Part shown: positions 5,870 to 11,358 of the stretch, one piece after another
Position numbering within the stretch: the stretch's first letter is position 1
How the letters are laid out: the number at the start of each line of letters is the position of its first letter
DNA from: an uncultured bacterium
Lineage (GTDB): Bacteria > Bacillota > Clostridia > TANB77 > CAG-508
Direction of reading: 5' to 3'
NCBI GenBank assembly: GCA_905215615.1
Contig: CAJMQM010000033.1
Location: 1 to 11,358 of the forward strand
DNA length: 11,358 bases
Notes under the pieces: model-generated
What the model was told of the DNA's origin: nothing
Seen by the model: only the letters and a program-made list of their open reading frames with translations
Databases searched by the model: none
Program-made: the position numbers and the translations under genes

Positions 5870-8704
5870 ATGAAAAAGATTAATTTTGTAGCGGTTTCGC
5901 TAATTATAGTTTTTATGTTTAACTTAACATTTGGAAGCATAGTTTCTTTAGCAAATTCAGAAACAAATGTGGAAACAAGTTCAGAAGAAAAAGTAGGGGA
6001 AGCAATAGATAAAGAAAATATAGACGAAAATAATGGAGAAAAAGAAGAAAAAATACCAAGTGAATTATACTATGAAAAAAGAGAGAAAAAGGTTCAAAAG
6101 AAACAAAGGAGTATAAGTACATTAGCAGAAAGTAGTGAAAGTAATTATACTTATAAAACACTTTCTGATGGAACATTAAGTATTACTGATTATGTTGGTG
6201 GTTATACATATAATTTAGTAATACCATCTACAATAGATGGTAAAACAGTAACAGAGATTGATAGTTATGCATTTTATAATGCAGATATAGCAGGCTCAGT
6301 AACAATTCCAAATACCGTAAAGAAGATAAATTCATTAGCATTTTATTATTGTGATAGAATAAGTTCTGTAAAAATAGGAAGTGGTGTTACTTCAATAGGT
6401 GAAAGTGCGTTTGTATTAACTTATAACAATAAAAGCTATGAGGTAGATGCTAATAATCAGAGTTATACCTCAGTAGATGGTGTTATATTTAGCAAAGACA
6501 AAAAGCAAATTTGTTTTTACCCACAAGCAAAAGAGGGTACAAGCTATTCTATACCATCTACAGTAGAAACTGTAGGAGACTATTGTTTCGCAAATAGTGT
6601 GGCACTAGAAAGTATTACTATGTCAAATTCAGTTAAAACTTTAGAATATGCAGCATTTGCGGAGTGTAGTAAATTAAAAAATATTATACTAAGCACTAAT
6701 CTAGAAACAATAGGAGGCTATGTTTTTAATAAATTGCCTATTGAGAGTATAACAATTCCTGCAAAAGTATCTAAAATAGATGCTACAGCCTTTATAAAAG
6801 CAACAAATTTAAAAGAAATAAATGTATCTACAAGCAATAATAACTATGCATCAGTAAATGGAGTATTATTTAATAAAAGTAAAACTACATTAATATTATA
6901 TCCAGCTGGAAAGACACAAACTTCTTATCAAATTCCTAATACTGTTAAAATAGTAGGTGAAAATGCGTTTATAGATGTGGCATTAACAAGTATAATAATT
7001 CCAAGCTCAGTAGAAGAACTAGCAGATTGGTGTTTTGCAAGAACTAATATAACAACAATTACAATTCCAAGTACAATTAAAAAACTAGGATATGGTATTT
7101 GTTCAGACTGTACAGAATTAAAAACAGCAGTGGTAAATTCATCTGTAAATCTTCCATATGAAACATTTTATAAGTGTACAAATTTATCAAATGTTACTTT
7201 AAATAATAATATTGAAGAGCTTGACTCTAGAGTTTTTATGAACTGTACATCATTAACAAAGATAACTTTACCAACTAATTTAAAAAAGATTACATATAGC
7301 TTTATAGGTTGTACAAACCTAACAAATGTAGTTATTCCAGCAGGTGTTACTTATATTAATAAAGGAGCATTTCCAGAAACAACAAAATTAGATATATCAA
7401 AAACAAAATTAATAAAATTAGAAACAGGAGACTATGCGGTTGCTTATGATATTTATGTAAAAGGAACTCACAATTATGATTATGCTTATCAAGTGTTAGA
7501 AATAGTTAATCAAAGAAGAAAAGAAAATAGAAGAAATCCATTAACAATGGACGAAAGCCTTCTTAGTTCAGCAATGGAAAGAGCAGCAGAAACATCTATA
7601 TATTGGGACCATACAAGACCAAATAGTACAGACTGCTTTACTATTAACGATAAAATGAGCGGAGAAAATATTGCAGCAGGAAGCGGAACGCCAGCAAGTG
7701 TAATGAACCTTTGGATGAATTCTACAGGACATAGAGGTAATATATTATCATCTAACTTTACTTCAATAGGAATTGGACATATTCAAGTAAATGGAACAAA
7801 TTATTGGGTTCAATGTTTTGGAACAGGAAAGGCAGAAGTACCTCAAAGACAACAAACAGGGACTATTACAAAAACTTATAAAGTACAAACAGTAGAAGAT
7901 TCGATTTCATTTAGATTTTCAAATAATTCTGATGTAGAGTTAAAAATAGGACAACAAACAAGTAAAGAATTATATAATTATAATACATGGGTTTATTCAA
8001 AAATAGAAGGAAATAGTGCAAAATGGTCTAGCTCTAATACAAAAGTTGCAACAGTAGATAATTATGGAAAAGTCTCTGCAGTAGGTATAGGAGATGCAGT
8101 TATAACTGCACAGATCGGTAGCAAGACAGCATCATATAATGTATATGTGTTATTACCATTTACAGATGTAAAGAAAAGCGATTGGTATTATACAGCAGTG
8201 GAATATACTTATCAAAGAGGAATAATAAAAGGAGCGACAGATACAGAATTTAGACCAACGAAAAATATAACAAGAGGTATGATAGTAACTATTTTATGGA
8301 GGATGGAAGGAGAGCCGAAAGTAACCGGTGTAGGCGATTTCCCAGATGTAAAAAATGGTCAATATTATTATAATGCAGTAAGATGGGCAGCAAAAAATAA
8401 AATAGTAAGTGGTTATAATAGTGGAAAATTTGGACCAGATGATAATATTACAAGAGAGCAATTAGCAACAATATTATGTAATTATGCAAAATATAAAGGA
8501 AAAAATGTAAATGCAACTGCAAATACAAGTAAATTTACAGATTGGAGTAAAGTAACAGGTTATGCAAGACCAGCAATGCAATGGGCAGTATCAAAAGGAG
8601 TTATAACAGGAAAATCTGGTGGAACAAAAGTAGACCCACAAGGTACAGCATCAAGAGCAGAAGCTGCAGGCATGATATACAATTATTGTTTAAAAATAAA
8701 ATAG
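5870..8704 (+). CDS. Exported BspA-type LRR - CAP/SCP - Big_2 - SLH surface protein
   Basis: This is a 944-residue secreted protein. A signal peptide occupies residues 1-28 (SIVSLANS end), followed by a highly charged Glu/Lys linker (about 31-80). Residues 112-512 are BspA/LRR_5-type leucine-rich repeats, seen as recurring units such as SVTIPNTVKKINSLAF, ITIPAKVSKIDATAF and IIIPSSVEELADWCF. Two units carry the extended DGV-(I/L)-F insert near 203 and 330. Such repeats commonly mediate binding to host or bacterial surfaces. A CAP/SCP domain follows (about 533-650) with H581 (DHTRP), E599 (GEN) and H621 (STGHRGN). A Big_2 domain (about 690-760) has NYNTWVYSKIE and WSSSN. Three SLH repeats (about 763-820, 823-880, 888-941) follow directly with no acidic linker. 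It is a paralogue of the upstream protein across CAP, Big_2 and SLH, with the LRR block replacing the other's middle region and extra Big_2 domains. It should sit on the cell wall through the SLH repeats; its ligand is unknown. Confidence 0.92.
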   Translation: MKKINFVAVSLIIVFMFNLTFGSIVSLANSETNVETSSEEKVGEAIDKENIDENNGEKEEKIPSELYYEKREKKVQKKQRSISTLAESSESNYTYKTLSDGTLSITDYVGGYTYNLVIPSTIDGKTVTEIDSYAFYNADIAGSVTIPNTVKKINSLAFYYCDRISSVKIGSGVTSIGESAFVLTYNNKSYEVDANNQSYTSVDGVIFSKDKKQICFYPQAKEGTSYSIPSTVETVGDYCFANSVALESITMSNSVKTLEYAAFAECSKLKNIILSTNLETIGGYVFNKLPIESITIPAKVSKIDATAFIKATNLKEINVSTSNNNYASVNGVLFNKSKTTLILYPAGKTQTSYQIPNTVKIVGENAFIDVALTSIIIPSSVEELADWCFARTNITTITIPSTIKKLGYGICSDCTELKTAVVNSSVNLPYETFYKCTNLSNVTLNNNIEELDSRVFMNCTSLTKITLPTNLKKITYSFIGCTNLTNVVIPAGVTYINKGAFPETTKLDISKTKLIKLETGDYAVAYDIYVKGTHNYDYAYQVLEIVNQRRKENRRNPLTMDESLLSSAMERAAETSIYWDHTRPNSTDCFTINDKMSGENIAAGSGTPASVMNLWMNSTGHRGNILSSNFTSIGIGHIQVNGTNYWVQCFGTGKAEVPQRQQTGTITKTYKVQTVEDSISFRFSNNSDVELKIGQQTSKELYNYNTWVYSKIEGNSAKWSSSNTKVATVDNYGKVSAVGIGDAVITAQIGSKTASYNVYVLLPFTDVKKSDWYYTAVEYTYQRGIIKGATDTEFRPTKNITRGMIVTILWRMEGEPKVTGVGDFPDVKNGQYYYNAVRWAAKNKIVSGYNSGKFGPDDNITREQLATILCNYAKYKGKNVNATANTSKFTDWSKVTGYARPAMQWAVSKGVITGKSGGTKVDPQGTASRAEAAGMIYNYCLKIK
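8153..8701 (+). repeat. SLH-coding direct repeat, copy 2 (copy 1 at 5153-5698)
   Basis: This is the second copy of the SLH-coding block, beginning with the same TTACCATTTACAGATGTA as copy 1. In copy 1 the block is joined to Big_2 domains by an acidic linker. Here it follows the Big_2 strand immediately, so the duplication boundary coincides with the start of the first SLH repeat. One codon is inserted relative to copy 1 (Lys-Asn-Gly in place of Thr-Gly before QYYYNAVRWA). Confidence 0.85.
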
Positions 8705-8763
8705 TAAAATAAAAACATGTTCAATTATAATAAACAAACTTTTTGAACATGTTTTTTATTTTA
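8705..8763 (+). terminator. Strong intrinsic terminator after the second SLH gene
   Basis: AAAAACATGTTCAA (8711-8724) pairs perfectly with TTGAACATGTTTTT (8743-8756) across an 18-base loop. TAAAAT (8705-8710) pairs with ATTTTA (8758-8763) beyond a single bulged T at 8757, extending the helix to about 20 bp. The T-rich right arm and matching A-rich left arm fit a terminator that could work in both directions. It starts directly after the stop codon at 8702-8704, so the SLH gene and glf are separate units. Confidence 0.88.
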
Positions 8764-8818
8764 TATAATTTTGATATAACAGCGAAATAAAATATTTTAA
8801 TTATAAAAATTAAAGACA

Positions 8819-8852
8819 AAAGCTTGTAATTAAGCTTTATAACTGGTAAAAT
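8819..8852 (+). promoter_or_regulatory. Extended -10 promoter of glf overlapping a dyad
   Basis: TTGTAA (8824-8829), 17 bases, then TAAAAT (8847-8852) preceded by TG at 8844-8845 form an extended -10 promoter, with initiation near 8859. The -35 lies inside an inverted repeat, AAAGCTT (8819-8825) and AAGCTTT (8832-8838) around GTAATT, which could be an operator or chance in AT-rich DNA. The dyad is upstream of the transcript, so it is not a terminator for glf. The ribosome binding site is AAAGGA at 8872-8877, 11 bases before ATG 8889, a rather long spacing. Confidence 0.6.
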
Positions 8853-8888
8853 ATAAGTGTTGTTATCTAGGAAAGGACGATTAATATT

Positions 8889-9989
8889 ATGAAATACGAT
8901 TATTTAATAGTGGGAAGCGGTCTTTTTGGCTCAGTATTTGCATATGAAGCAAATAAAAAAGGAAAGAAATGTTTAGTAATAGAAAAACGACCACATATAG
9001 GTGGAAATATTTATACAGAAAACATAGATGGAATACAAGTACATAAATATGGAGCACATATATTTCACACAAGCAATAAAGAAGTATGGGAATATGTTAA
9101 CCAATTTGTAGAGTTTAACAGATATACAAATTCGCCTGTTGCAATATATAAAAATGAATTATATAATATGCCTTTTAATATGAATACATTTAATAAATTA
9201 TGGGGAGTTGTTACTCCTGATGAAGCTAAACAAAAAATTGAAGAGGAAAAAAGAGAAGCAGGAATAACCGAACCTAAGAATTTAGAGGAACAAGCTATAA
9301 GTTTAGTAGGAAAAACAATTTACGAAAAATTAGTAAAAGGTTATACAGAAAAGCAATGGGGTAGAAAAGCAACTGAATTACCAAGTTTTATAATAAAGAG
9401 GCTTCCTGTTAGATTTATTTATGATAATAATTATTTTAGTGATAAATATCAGGGAATTCCAATAGGTGGGTATACTCAAATTATAGAAAAGATGCTAGAA
9501 GGTATAGAAGTAAAATTAAATTATGATTTCTTTGAGCATAGAGAAGAAGCAGAAAAACTAGCTAATAAAATTGTTTTTACAGGACCTATTGATAAATTTT
9601 ATAATTACAAATTTGGGGAGCTTGAATATAGAAGTTTAATGTTTGAAACAGAAACACTAAATACAGATAATTATCAAGGAAATGCAGTTGTAAATTATAC
9701 AGAATATGAGGTGCCATATACTAGAATTATTGAACATAAATATTTTGAATATGGACTAAATAATGGCAAAACAGTAATAACAAGAGAGTACCCAGACAAA
9801 TGGGTACAAGGAAAAGAGCCATATTATACAATAAATGATGATAGGAACAATAACTTATATCAAAAATATGCTGAACTTGCAAAGGAAGACAAGAATATTA
9901 TTTTTGGAGGCAGACTAGGTCAATATAAGTATTTTGATATGGACAAAGTAATTGCTGAGGCACTTAATTGTGCAAGAAATGAACTATAA
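8889..9989 (+). CDS. glf: UDP-galactopyranose mutase
   Basis: This flavoenzyme interconverts UDP-galactopyranose and UDP-galactofuranose in the cytoplasm, supplying Galf for surface glycans. The 366-residue length is typical of bacterial UGM. The FAD-binding N-terminus reads YDYLIVGSGLFGSVFAYEA (residues 3-21) with the GxGxxG-type loop, followed by KRPHIGGNIYTE (33-44) and the family signature VHKYGAHIFHTSN (51-63). NRYTNSP (77-83) and ELYNMPFNMNTFNKLWG (90-106) follow. YTEKQWG carries the substrate-stacking Trp (W157). LPVRFIYDNNYF (172-183) and YTRIIEHKYF (277-286) carry the conserved arginines that hold the diphosphate (R175, R279 by family analogy). GGRLGQYKYFDMDKVI (340-355) closes the active site with tyrosines and Asp350. 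No key residue appears missing. It is monocistronic here, between terminators, and near rather than inside the flippase/glycosyltransferase operon, whose glycan it may serve. Confidence 0.96.
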   Translation: MKYDYLIVGSGLFGSVFAYEANKKGKKCLVIEKRPHIGGNIYTENIDGIQVHKYGAHIFHTSNKEVWEYVNQFVEFNRYTNSPVAIYKNELYNMPFNMNTFNKLWGVVTPDEAKQKIEEEKREAGITEPKNLEEQAISLVGKTIYEKLVKGYTEKQWGRKATELPSFIIKRLPVRFIYDNNYFSDKYQGIPIGGYTQIIEKMLEGIEVKLNYDFFEHREEAEKLANKIVFTGPIDKFYNYKFGELEYRSLMFETETLNTDNYQGNAVVNYTEYEVPYTRIIEHKYFEYGLNNGKTVITREYPDKWVQGKEPYYTINDDRNNNLYQKYAELAKEDKNIIFGGRLGQYKYFDMDKVIAEALNCARNEL

Positions 9990-10121
9990 GTATTTATAAT
10001 AGAAATTTTATAAATAATAATTAAAATAAAAAATATTTTTTGCAATATAGATTTAAAGAGAAAATAAATAATAATTGCAGAAAAAAAGACATTTCTGATG
10101 CAAAATGACTATATATAAGGT

Positions 10122-10151
10122 TTGCTTTATAAATTTTTTACATGCTATAAT
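10122..10151 (+). promoter_or_regulatory. Extended -10 promoter of the coiled-coil gene
   Basis: TGCTATAAT (10143-10151) is a full extended -10, with TATAAT at 10146-10151. TTGCTT (10122-10127) lies 18 bases upstream as a -35. Initiation is expected near 10158, about 44 bases before ATG 10202. The interval from the glf stop (9989) to this promoter is very AT-rich. It contains only weak AT-only dyads, for example TATTTATAA 9991-9999 with TTATAAATA 10008-10016, and no reading frame I can support. Confidence 0.7.
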
Positions 10152-10184
10152 AACTTTATCAGGATTTCCTGGTAAAGTTTTTTT
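10152..10184 (+). terminator. Terminator hairpin laid over the transcription start of the coiled-coil gene
   Basis: AACTTTATCAGG (10152-10163) pairs with CCTGGTAAAGTT (10168-10179) as a 12-bp stem with one U-G pair and an ATTT loop, followed by seven T residues (10178-10184). This is the most classical terminator shape in the window. It begins at the base after the TATAAT, so the predicted start near 10158 falls inside the left arm. Upstream read-through RNA would contain the whole hairpin, whereas RNA from the local promoter would lack about half the left arm and keep only about six pairs. Confidence 0.75.
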
Positions 10185-10188
10185 ATAG

Positions 10189-10198
10189 AGGAGGTGAT
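10189..10198 (+). promoter_or_regulatory. Near-perfect Shine-Dalgarno of the coiled-coil gene
   Basis: AGGAGGTGAT complements the 16S rRNA 3' end over ten bases and ends three bases before ATG 10202. It is the strongest ribosome binding site in the window and points to efficient translation of this small protein. Confidence 0.85.
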
Positions 10199-10201
10199 AA
10201 T

Positions 10202-10765
10202 ATGCTAGAAGAAAAAATACTAAGTAAGTTAGAGGAACATGACAAGGTATTTGAGAAAATGAGCAATAAGCTAGAAGAACACGACAAGAAATTCGAACAA
10301 ATAAGCAATAAGCTAGAAGAACACGACAAGAAATTTGAACAAATAAACAACAAGCTAGAAGAACACGATAAGAAATTCGAACAAATAAACAATAAGCTAG
10401 AAGAACACGATAAGAAATTCGAACAAATAAACAATAAGCTAGAAGAACACGATAAGAAATTTGAAAAAATAGAAAACAAACTAGAGGAACATGACAAGAA
10501 GTTCGAAGAGCATGATAATATGTTTGATGATATAAGACAGATACTAAAAGATCATAGCAGAGCTTTGGTAATTATAGAAGATGCAGTTACAAACAAAATA
10601 CCTGCACTTTTCGACAAACTTAGTGTTCATGATGACAGATTTGAAAGAGACGAAGATAGAATAAGCAACTTGGAAAAAACAACAGAATATCAAGGAGACA
10701 AAATTACAGCTTTGGAATTAGTTTCAAGTGAGCACTCAAAAAAAATTTCAAAATTAATATCTTAA
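10202..10765 (+). CDS. Small coiled-coil protein built on a 14-residue tandem repeat, function unknown
   Basis: The 187-residue protein has no signal peptide or membrane segment, so it is probably cytoplasmic. Residues 9-92 are six consecutive 14-residue units of consensus KLEEHDKKFEQINN. A seventh, degenerating unit covers 93-106 (KLEEHDKKFEEHDN). Hydrophobic positions L, H, F and I recur with 3-4-3-4 spacing, the signature of two heptads per unit, so the region should be a long parallel coiled coil with a histidine layer every 14 residues (H13, 27, 41, 55, 69, 83, 97). A less repetitive middle follows (about 107-145, with IIEDAVTNKIPALFDKLSVH), then another heptad-like helix (about 146-187, RISNLEKTTEYQGDKITALE). 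The strong ribosome binding site, own promoter and flanking terminators make it an independent unit. From memory, clostridial genomes carry similar hypothetical proteins with varying repeat number and a VTNKIPALFD-like segment. I know of no established function. Confidence 0.85.
   Translation: MLEEKILSKLEEHDKVFEKMSNKLEEHDKKFEQISNKLEEHDKKFEQINNKLEEHDKKFEQINNKLEEHDKKFEQINNKLEEHDKKFEKIENKLEEHDKKFEEHDNMFDDIRQILKDHSRALVIIEDAVTNKIPALFDKLSVHDDRFERDEDRISNLEKTTEYQGDKITALELVSSEHSKKISKLIS
10226..10519 (+). repeat. Tandem 42-bp in-frame repeat, six units plus one degenerate
   Basis: Units start at 10226, 10268, 10310, 10352, 10394 and 10436, with a diverged seventh at 10478-10519. Units 4 and 5 are identical over all 42 bases, and units 2-6 differ by only a few bases, while the outer units 1 and 7 are the most diverged. 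That gradient fits growth by internal duplication through slippage or recombination. Each gain or loss would change the protein by exactly 14 residues (two heptads) and keep the frame. Confidence 0.95.
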
Positions 10766-10777
10766 AAAATCAGGGGC

Positions 10778-10847
10778 GTAAAGTAGAGTTTAAGTATGTG
10801 ATTTGCATTTGTAGCAAGTTAGATATTTAAACTCTATTTTACTTTTT
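10778..10847 (+). terminator. Intrinsic terminator of the coiled-coil gene, 16-bp stem with long loop
   Basis: GTAAAGTAGAGTTTAA (10778-10793) pairs with TTAAACTCTATTTTAC (10827-10842) over 16 positions with one G-U pair, followed by TTTTT (10843-10847). The 33-base loop holds a small inner stem (TTGC with GCAA). It starts 12 bases after the stop codon and separates this gene from the VanZ-family gene. Confidence 0.75.
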
Positions 10848-10893
10848 AAAGATAAATGTAACGCCTAGAAAACAATAATATTATCAGAAATAC

Positions 10894-10922
10894 TTTACTA
10901 TTTTTGATTCTTATTTTATAAT
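10894..10922 (+). promoter_or_regulatory. Promoter of the VanZ-family gene
   Basis: TTTACT (10894-10899), a 17-base spacer and a perfect TATAAT (10917-10922) form a good sigma-A promoter. Initiation near 10929 leaves a leader of about 58 bases containing the Shine-Dalgarno and the hairpin described separately. Between the preceding terminator and this promoter nothing else is recognisable. Confidence 0.65.
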
Positions 10923-10943
10923 AAAGACACAGATAAAGTAATA

Positions 10944-10977
10944 GAGGAGGGGAAGTATAATTTAGGTATAATTATAC
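10944..10977 (+). promoter_or_regulatory. Displaced Shine-Dalgarno followed by a hairpin/palindrome ahead of the VanZ-family start
   Basis: GAGGAGGGG (10944-10952) is a strong ribosome binding site but ends 34 bases before ATG 10987, and no ATG, GTG or TTG lies at normal spacing after it. Between them GTATAATT (10955-10962) pairs with AATTATAC (10970-10977) around a 7-base loop. Folding would shorten the effective spacing to about 11 bases. The same stretch contains a perfect 12-base palindrome, GTATAATTATAC (10966-10977), and a direct repeat of GTATAATT (10955 and 10966), so a DNA operator or a small duplication is an alternative reading. Confidence 0.55.
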
Positions 10978-10986
10978 GAGAAACAA

Positions 10987-11358
10987 ATGAAAAGAAATTT
11001 ACTTAGAGTTCTTTTTCTCAGTTTACTTATAACAACTTTTGCAGTAATATTTCACTTTTCAGCGCAAAATGGAGAAGAGTCCAGTTCTCTAAGCAGAAAG
11101 GTTACAGAAAAAATAGTAAATACATTTCCATATATAAAAGATTTAAGCACTGAAACTAAAGCAAAAATGGTAGAACATGGAGAAATTATAGTGAGAAAAT
11201 TAGCACATTTATCTATTTATACTCTAGTTGGAATATTTATTATGGCATTTATGTGTACATTTGACACTAGAGTGCTATATAAATTTGGTATAAGCCTATT
11301 AGTAGGATTAATATATGCAATAACAGATGAATATCATCAAAGTTTTGTAGCTCGGAAG
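10987..11358 (+). CDS. VanZ-family membrane protein, N-terminal part (3' end outside window)
   Basis: The frame reads from ATG 10987 to the last base without a stop, giving 124 residues. A transmembrane helix at about 5-24 is followed by the VanZ-family FSAQNGEESSSLS motif (24-36), an extracytoplasmic stretch, then RKLAHLSIYTLVG (70-82), where VanZ proteins carry their conserved RK-x-AH-x-x-x-Y motif, a second helix through residue 91, and a third with GLIYAITDEYHQSF (107-120), matching the family's DE-x-HQ-x-F signature. The usual VPGR after that signature reads VARK here, right at the window edge. VanZ of Tn1546 gives low-level teicoplanin resistance, but most chromosomal homologues have no known role, so no resistance claim is made. 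Upstream in frame is a stop at 10969-10971 and no earlier start, which fixes ATG 10987 despite its weak local ribosome binding site (GAG 10978-10980). Confidence 0.85.
   Translation, partial: MKRNLLRVLFLSLLITTFAVIFHFSAQNGEESSSLSRKVTEKIVNTFPYIKDLSTETKAKMVEHGEIIVRKLAHLSIYTLVGIFIMAFMCTFDTRVLYKFGISLLVGLIYAITDEYHQSFVARK

Noticed and set aside
9991..10079. Dyads after glf (TATTTATAA/TTATAAATA and TGCAAT/ATTGCA) as terminator or recombination site
   Set aside because: They are short and AT-rich, with no following T tract, and the second pair has a 27-base loop. The clear terminator downstream at 10152-10184 makes them unnecessary.
10183..10497. Antisense open frame rich in Ser, Cys and Leu
   Set aside because: It is the mirror of the 42-bp repeat tract in the coiled-coil gene. 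It has no ribosome binding site, and its repetitiveness follows from the sense gene.
10226..10519. 42-bp direct repeats as a CRISPR array
   Set aside because: There are no spacers: units abut directly, are in frame, and encode a regular coiled-coil repeat.
10987..11358. VanZ-family gene as a glycopeptide resistance determinant
   Set aside because: No vanA/B, vanH, vanX or transposon genes are present, and chromosomal VanZ homologues are common without resistance.

Overview
The window is AT-rich, every gene lies on the + strand, and the Shine-Dalgarno sequences are strong and Gram-positive in type. S-layer-homology (SLH) anchored surface proteins, BspA-type leucine-rich repeats, CAP/SCP domains and Big_2 domains together suggest a Bacillota genome, most likely an AT-rich anaerobic (possibly gut) member of the Clostridia. 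This is inferred from gene content; no rRNA or other taxonomic marker is present.

Layout, left to right. (1) 1-1347 is the end of a surface-polysaccharide operon: the C-terminal part of a Wzx-like flippase, then a family 2 glycosyltransferase, closed by a terminator at about 1409-1468. (2) 1485-8704 holds two very large exported paralogues, each behind its own promoter. SlhA-like (1375 aa) reads signal peptide - CAP - Big_2 - unrecognised beta-rich region of about 480 residues - five Big_2-like repeats - three SLH repeats. SlhB-like (944 aa) reads signal peptide - charged linker - BspA-type leucine-rich repeats - CAP - Big_2 - three SLH repeats. They share the CAP/Big_2/SLH core, and the SLH-coding DNA is still close to 89% identical over the part I counted. 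A strong terminator follows. (3) 8824-9989 is glf, UDP-galactopyranose mutase, with its own extended -10 promoter overlapping a dyad. (4) 10122-10847 is a self-contained unit for a small coiled-coil protein built on an exact 14-residue (42-bp) tandem repeat. A terminator hairpin is laid directly over its transcription start. (5) 10894-11358 is the 5' part of a VanZ-family membrane protein cut by the window edge. Its best Shine-Dalgarno sequence is displaced from the start codon by a small hairpin.

Functionally this is a cell-surface island. The flippase, glycosyltransferase and Glf make or modify a galactofuranose-containing surface glycan, and the SLH proteins are predicted to dock non-covalently on a secondary cell-wall polysaccharide and display CAP, LRR and Big_2 modules. 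Whether the glycan made here is the SLH ligand cannot be read from the sequence. The parts most worth a second look are the unrecognised middle region of the first SLH protein, the histidine-layered coiled-coil protein with its terminator-over-promoter arrangement, and the hairpin-spaced ribosome binding site of the VanZ gene. No CRISPR array, tRNA, rRNA, transposase or phage gene was seen. No gene-free stretch exceeds 300 bases.
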